Shown in pieces: positions 61,378 through 64,000 of a stretch of 64,000 nucleotides of DNA; position 1 is the stretch's first letter; each line of letters begins with the position of its first letter. The notes below the pieces were generated by a model that had not been told where the DNA came from, did not search any database, and saw only the letters and a list, made by a program, of their open reading frames with translations. The stretch is from contig CP119316.1 in the NCBI GenBank assembly GCA_029202985.1, forward strand, positions 1,612,001 through 1,676,000. The letters are read 5' to 3'. Source of the DNA: Candidatus Andeanibacterium colombiense. Lineage in GTDB: Bacteria > Pseudomonadota > Alphaproteobacteria > Sphingomonadales > Sphingomonadaceae. The position numbers and the translations under genes were made by a program.

Positions 61378-62922
61378 ATGCCGACCGTAAGAGAAGCCGC
61401 CTACCGCATCTTCGAACACTTTGGGGTCGACCGCCTGTTCGGCAATCCCGGCAGCACCGAGCTGCCGATGCTCAAGGGCATGCCCGAAGGGTTCCGCTAC
61501 GTGCTCGGGCTCAACGAGGCGGTGGTGGTCGGCATGGCCGACGGTTTCGCGCGGTCGAGCGGTCTGCCGGCATTGGTCAACCTCCACAGCTCGGCCGGCA
61601 CCGGCCATTCGCTCGGCAATCTGTTCACCGCCTTCCGCAACAATGCGCCGATCGTGGTGACGGCCGGGCAGCAGGCCCGCAGCATATTGCCGCACGATCC
61701 GTTCCTCTATGCCGAGCGCGCGACCGAATTCCCGCGGCCTTACGTCAAATGGGCGCTGGAGCCGATGCGCGCGGAGGATGTGCCGCATGCGCTGATCCGC
61801 GGCTTCATCACCGCGCTGACCCCGCCGATGGGCCCGGTGTTCATCTCGATTCCGGTCGACGACTGGGACCGCGAATGCGACATGCCCGATCTCCCGATGC
61901 TCGCCCCGCCGCCGGTCCCGTCGCCCGAGGGCCTGACCCGCATCGCCGATATGCTCGACAATGCAAAGAACCCGGCGCTGGTGATCGGCACCGGCACCGC
62001 CAATTGCGGCGGCTGGCAGGCGGCGATCGACCTCGCCGAGAAATGCGGCGCCGCGGTCTGGGCCGCACCCTATGCCGCGCGCGAGACCTTCCCCGAGGAC
62101 CATCCGCAGTTCGCGGGCTTCCTCCCCGCGTGGCGCGACAAGCTCCGCGACCTGCTCGCCCCGCATGACGCGATCCTGGTCTGCGGCGCGCCGGTATTCA
62201 CCTATCACGTCGAAGGCAGCGGCCCGCACTGGCCCGAGCACGCCGCGCTCGCCGCGCTGTCGGAAGATCCGCAGCATATCGCCGCGCTTCCGGGCGGGCT
62301 CGGCGTGCTCGGCGATATTCGCGCGGGGCTCGAAGGCCTGACCGCCAGGATCAAGCCGGGCAGCTTCGCGGGTACCTCCCACCAGCTGATCGACCCGCCC
62401 GCCGGGATGACCGCCGCCTATGTGCTCAAGCGCATCGCCGCGCTGCGCCCGGAAGGCGCGGTGGTGGTGGAGGAAGCGCCGACCGCGCGCGGACCCGAGC
62501 ACGATACGCTGCCGATCCTGCGCGAAGGCGGGTTCTACACCTGCGCCAGCGGCGGCCTCGGCTATTCGCTCCCGGCCGCGGTCGGGGTCGCGCTGGGGCA
62601 GGACGACAAGGTGATCGCGATCCTTGGCGACGGCTCCGCGATGTACACGATCCAGGGCCTGTTCAGTGCGCGCGACGAAATCGCCAATGTCAGCTTCCTG
62701 ATCATGAACAACTCGGCCTATGCCGCGCTCACCGGCTTCTCGGCCGAGTTCGGGATGAACTTCGTCCCCGGCTGCGACCTCGCCGGGATCGATTTCGTCC
62801 AGCTTGCCGAAGGCCTCGGCGTCACCGCCCGCCGGGTGGACGACCCCGGAGGGATCGACGAGGCGCTGCAATGGAGCTTCGAGCAGAGCGGCCCTACCCT
62901 GGTCGATTTCCGGGTCGCCTGA
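61378..62922 (+). CDS. mdlC: ThDP-dependent decarboxylase, benzoylformate-decarboxylase-like
   Basis: 514 residues from ATG 61378. Numbering matches Pseudomonas MdlC: Ser26 in FGNPGSTELP, Glu47 in GLNEAVVVG, His70 in VNLHSSAGTG, and a His at 277 near MdlC His281 (FTYHVEGSG). The ThDP motif is GDGSAMYTIQ with the later MNNSAYAAL (GDG-x-N/NN type). MdlC decarboxylates benzoylformate to benzaldehyde, which the ALDH at 55919 could oxidise. ATG 61366 is possible, but residue numbering favours 61378. Phenylglyoxylate as substrate is an inference. Confidence 0.88.
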   Translation: MPTVREAAYRIFEHFGVDRLFGNPGSTELPMLKGMPEGFRYVLGLNEAVVVGMADGFARSSGLPALVNLHSSAGTGHSLGNLFTAFRNNAPIVVTAGQQARSILPHDPFLYAERATEFPRPYVKWALEPMRAEDVPHALIRGFITALTPPMGPVFISIPVDDWDRECDMPDLPMLAPPPVPSPEGLTRIADMLDNAKNPALVIGTGTANCGGWQAAIDLAEKCGAAVWAAPYAARETFPEDHPQFAGFLPAWRDKLRDLLAPHDAILVCGAPVFTYHVEGSGPHWPEHAALAALSEDPQHIAALPGGLGVLGDIRAGLEGLTARIKPGSFAGTSHQLIDPPAGMTAAYVLKRIAALRPEGAVVVEEAPTARGPEHDTLPILREGGFYTCASGGLGYSLPAAVGVALGQDDKVIAILGDGSAMYTIQGLFSARDEIANVSFLIMNNSAYAALTGFSAEFGMNFVPGCDLAGIDFVQLAEGLGVTARRVDDPGGIDEALQWSFEQSGPTLVDFRVA

Positions 62923-63054
62923 GCATTTATCGTAAATTTCCATTTTCTAAATTATTGTCTGCCAATCTTGCAACGACCAGGCCTGTGCCGACGGGATACG
63001 CACAGGCGCCAGGACTCCGTGGATATGGGGATCTCGCGGCCAGGGGGTGTCAGT

Positions 63055-64000
63055 ATGGGCAAGCAAGTCACTATCACGGCTGACGGAGCCGACCGCGATG
63101 TCCGCGGCCCATCCGGCGTGGAATTCGAGGCGTTTCTCGATCTGACCCCCACACCCGCATGGGTTTACGATGCCGCGACGTTCACCCTGGTGGCGGCCAA
63201 CGATGCCGCCTGTTCGCTCTACGGCTATCGGCGCGAAGACCTGCTGGGCTTGAGCGTCTTCGATCTTTGCGTCGAAGAAGAACGCGATCTGATCGGCCGG
63301 AAGATGGCCGACCCGGATCAGGTCAATGCGGCCAAGGAGATCTGGAGTACGATGTGCTCCGATGGGCGAATAATCAAAGTGATGATGTTCCTGCGCCGCG
63401 CGTCCTGTGGCGGTTCGAACTGCATTATCGCGTGCATCATCGATTTTACGGAGCAGAAAAACGCATCGCTCGAATTGAAGCGGACGAAGATATTCCTCGA
63501 TGCGGTGGTCGAATCCATTCCTTCGATGGTGTTCGTCAAGGATGCGGTCGACGGGCGGTTCGTGCTGTTGAACGAGGCGGGAGAAAACCTCCTGCAGATC
63601 AAGCGCGAAGAGCTGATCGGCAGAACGGACTTCGATCTGTTCGATCCCACCGAAGCGGAGCGTTTCCGCACGGCAGACCGGGAAGTCGTTGCGCTGGGCA
63701 AGCTGGTCACGATCGACAAGGAGCCCCTCACGACGCCCGAAGGCATCAGGCTGCTCAGGACCCAGAAGGTCGGTGTTCCGGACATCAACGGGAATCCGCG
63801 CTACCTGCTCGGAATTTCGGAAGACGTGACCGAGAAGGTCAAGATGGAGGAGCGCAACAAGCACCTCGCGCTGCACGACATCCTGACGAATTTGCCGAAC
63901 CGCACGGCGTTTTTCGACAATCTTTCCGCCCGGCTCAAGCAGCACAACCAAAGGACGGCCCTGTTGTTCGTCGACCTCGATGGCTTCAAGCGGGTGAACG
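63055..64000 (+). CDS. PAS-PAS-GGDEF signalling protein, 3' end outside window
   Basis: ATG 63055 opens a frame that runs off the right edge (315 codons seen). PAS 1 lies at about residues 25-135 (AWVYDAATFTLVAANDAACSLYGY) and PAS 2 at about 150-265 (FVKDAVDGRFVLLNEAGENLL, then the PAC segment GNPRYLLGISEDVTE). A GGDEF domain begins at about 277 with ALHDILTNLPNR and LLFVDLDGFKRVN. The active-site GG(D/E)EF and any EAL domain lie beyond the window. It is a probable diguanylate cyclase, cytosolic, with no membrane segment. Upstream GGGGG near 63044 serves as SD. Confidence 0.9.
   Translation, partial: MGKQVTITADGADRDVRGPSGVEFEAFLDLTPTPAWVYDAATFTLVAANDAACSLYGYRREDLLGLSVFDLCVEEERDLIGRKMADPDQVNAAKEIWSTMCSDGRIIKVMMFLRRASCGGSNCIIACIIDFTEQKNASLELKRTKIFLDAVVESIPSMVFVKDAVDGRFVLLNEAGENLLQIKREELIGRTDFDLFDPTEAERFRTADREVVALGKLVTIDKEPLTTPEGIRLLRTQKVGVPDINGNPRYLLGISEDVTEKVKMEERNKHLALHDILTNLPNRTAFFDNLSARLKQHNQRTALLFVDLDGFKRVN

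Noticed and set aside
59482..62943. 1153-codon open frame on the minus strand
   Set aside because: It is antisense to the MFS and ThDP-enzyme genes, Arg/Ala/Gly-rich and repetitive, as expected for a non-coding frame opposite GC-rich genes.

Overview
The window looks like a chromosomal segment of an alphaproteobacterium of the order Sphingomonadales. The basis is high GC, very dense overlapping genes with many GTG starts, a Tim44-like / secB / mltA / Smr / murJ / trpS neighbourhood, mutM / ubiE / ubiB / coaBC / dut clustering, a decarboxylase with the same metal-ligand positions as Sphingobium LigW, and several short palindromic repeat families of a kind I associate with sphingomonads. No rRNA, tRNA, CRISPR array, transposase, integrase or phage gene was seen. 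Only the first gene (no start) and the last (no stop) run off the window.

Layout. 1-5.5 kb: DUF4350 / MoxR / DUF58 / SpoIIM-like / RDD operon. 5.5-9.1 kb: a decayed acetyltransferase, an intact GNAT, a CPA2 antiporter and a CorA/ZntB-type transporter. 9.3-11.9 kb: ispG followed by three genes with overlapping stop/start codons, one of them a protein made of five-residue repeats. 12-15.3 kb: two L,D-transpeptidases, a DMT transporter and a small membrane protein. 15.4-22.4 kb: acnA, an ABC-F ATPase, a gst/tetR pair with a palindromic operator, and an aldo/keto reductase. 22.4-26.1 kb: a PEP-CTERM-type Ser/Thr-rich surface protein and a ruvA / small CxxC protein / ruvB operon interrupted by a repeat-flanked GIY-YIG gene. 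26.5-31.2 kb: aroC, an AT-richer orphan, a membrane protein, ahpC and ahpF. 31.3-38.5 kb: Smr, mltA and Tim44-like on the minus strand; secB, murJ, trpS and a DUF4136 lipoprotein on the plus strand. 38.7-48.8 kb: CHAP and PilZ proteins, dut, coaBC, DUF4345, then a minus-strand chain DMT-ubiE-ubiB-two paralogous membrane proteins, and mutM. 48.9-55.8 kb: rpsT, dnaA, DUF983, a MoeB/ThiF enzyme, a lipoprotein, GFA and sirtuin genes, dapB and a potassium channel. 55.9-62.9 kb: an aromatic-catabolism cluster (aldehyde dehydrogenase, an internally deleted vanillyl-alcohol-oxidase-type gene, LigW-like decarboxylase, NmrA-type reductase, MFS transporter, benzoylformate-decarboxylase-type ThDP enzyme). 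63-64 kb: start of a PAS-GGDEF protein.

Most of the window is housekeeping: envelope and peptidoglycan work, isoprenoid, ubiquinone, CoA and shikimate synthesis, DNA repair and replication initiation, and peroxide defence. The most interesting part is the ruvA-ruvB interval. A GIY-YIG nuclease gene lies between two 30-bp inverted repeats, and the first 48 bp of ruvB are present on both sides of the insert. An ORF crossing the insert ends exactly in an ATGA overlap with the ruvB start. Two further genes in the window are internally deleted relics whose start and stop survive and whose stop overlaps the next start. This suggests that short leader ORFs are kept because the downstream gene is translationally coupled to them.
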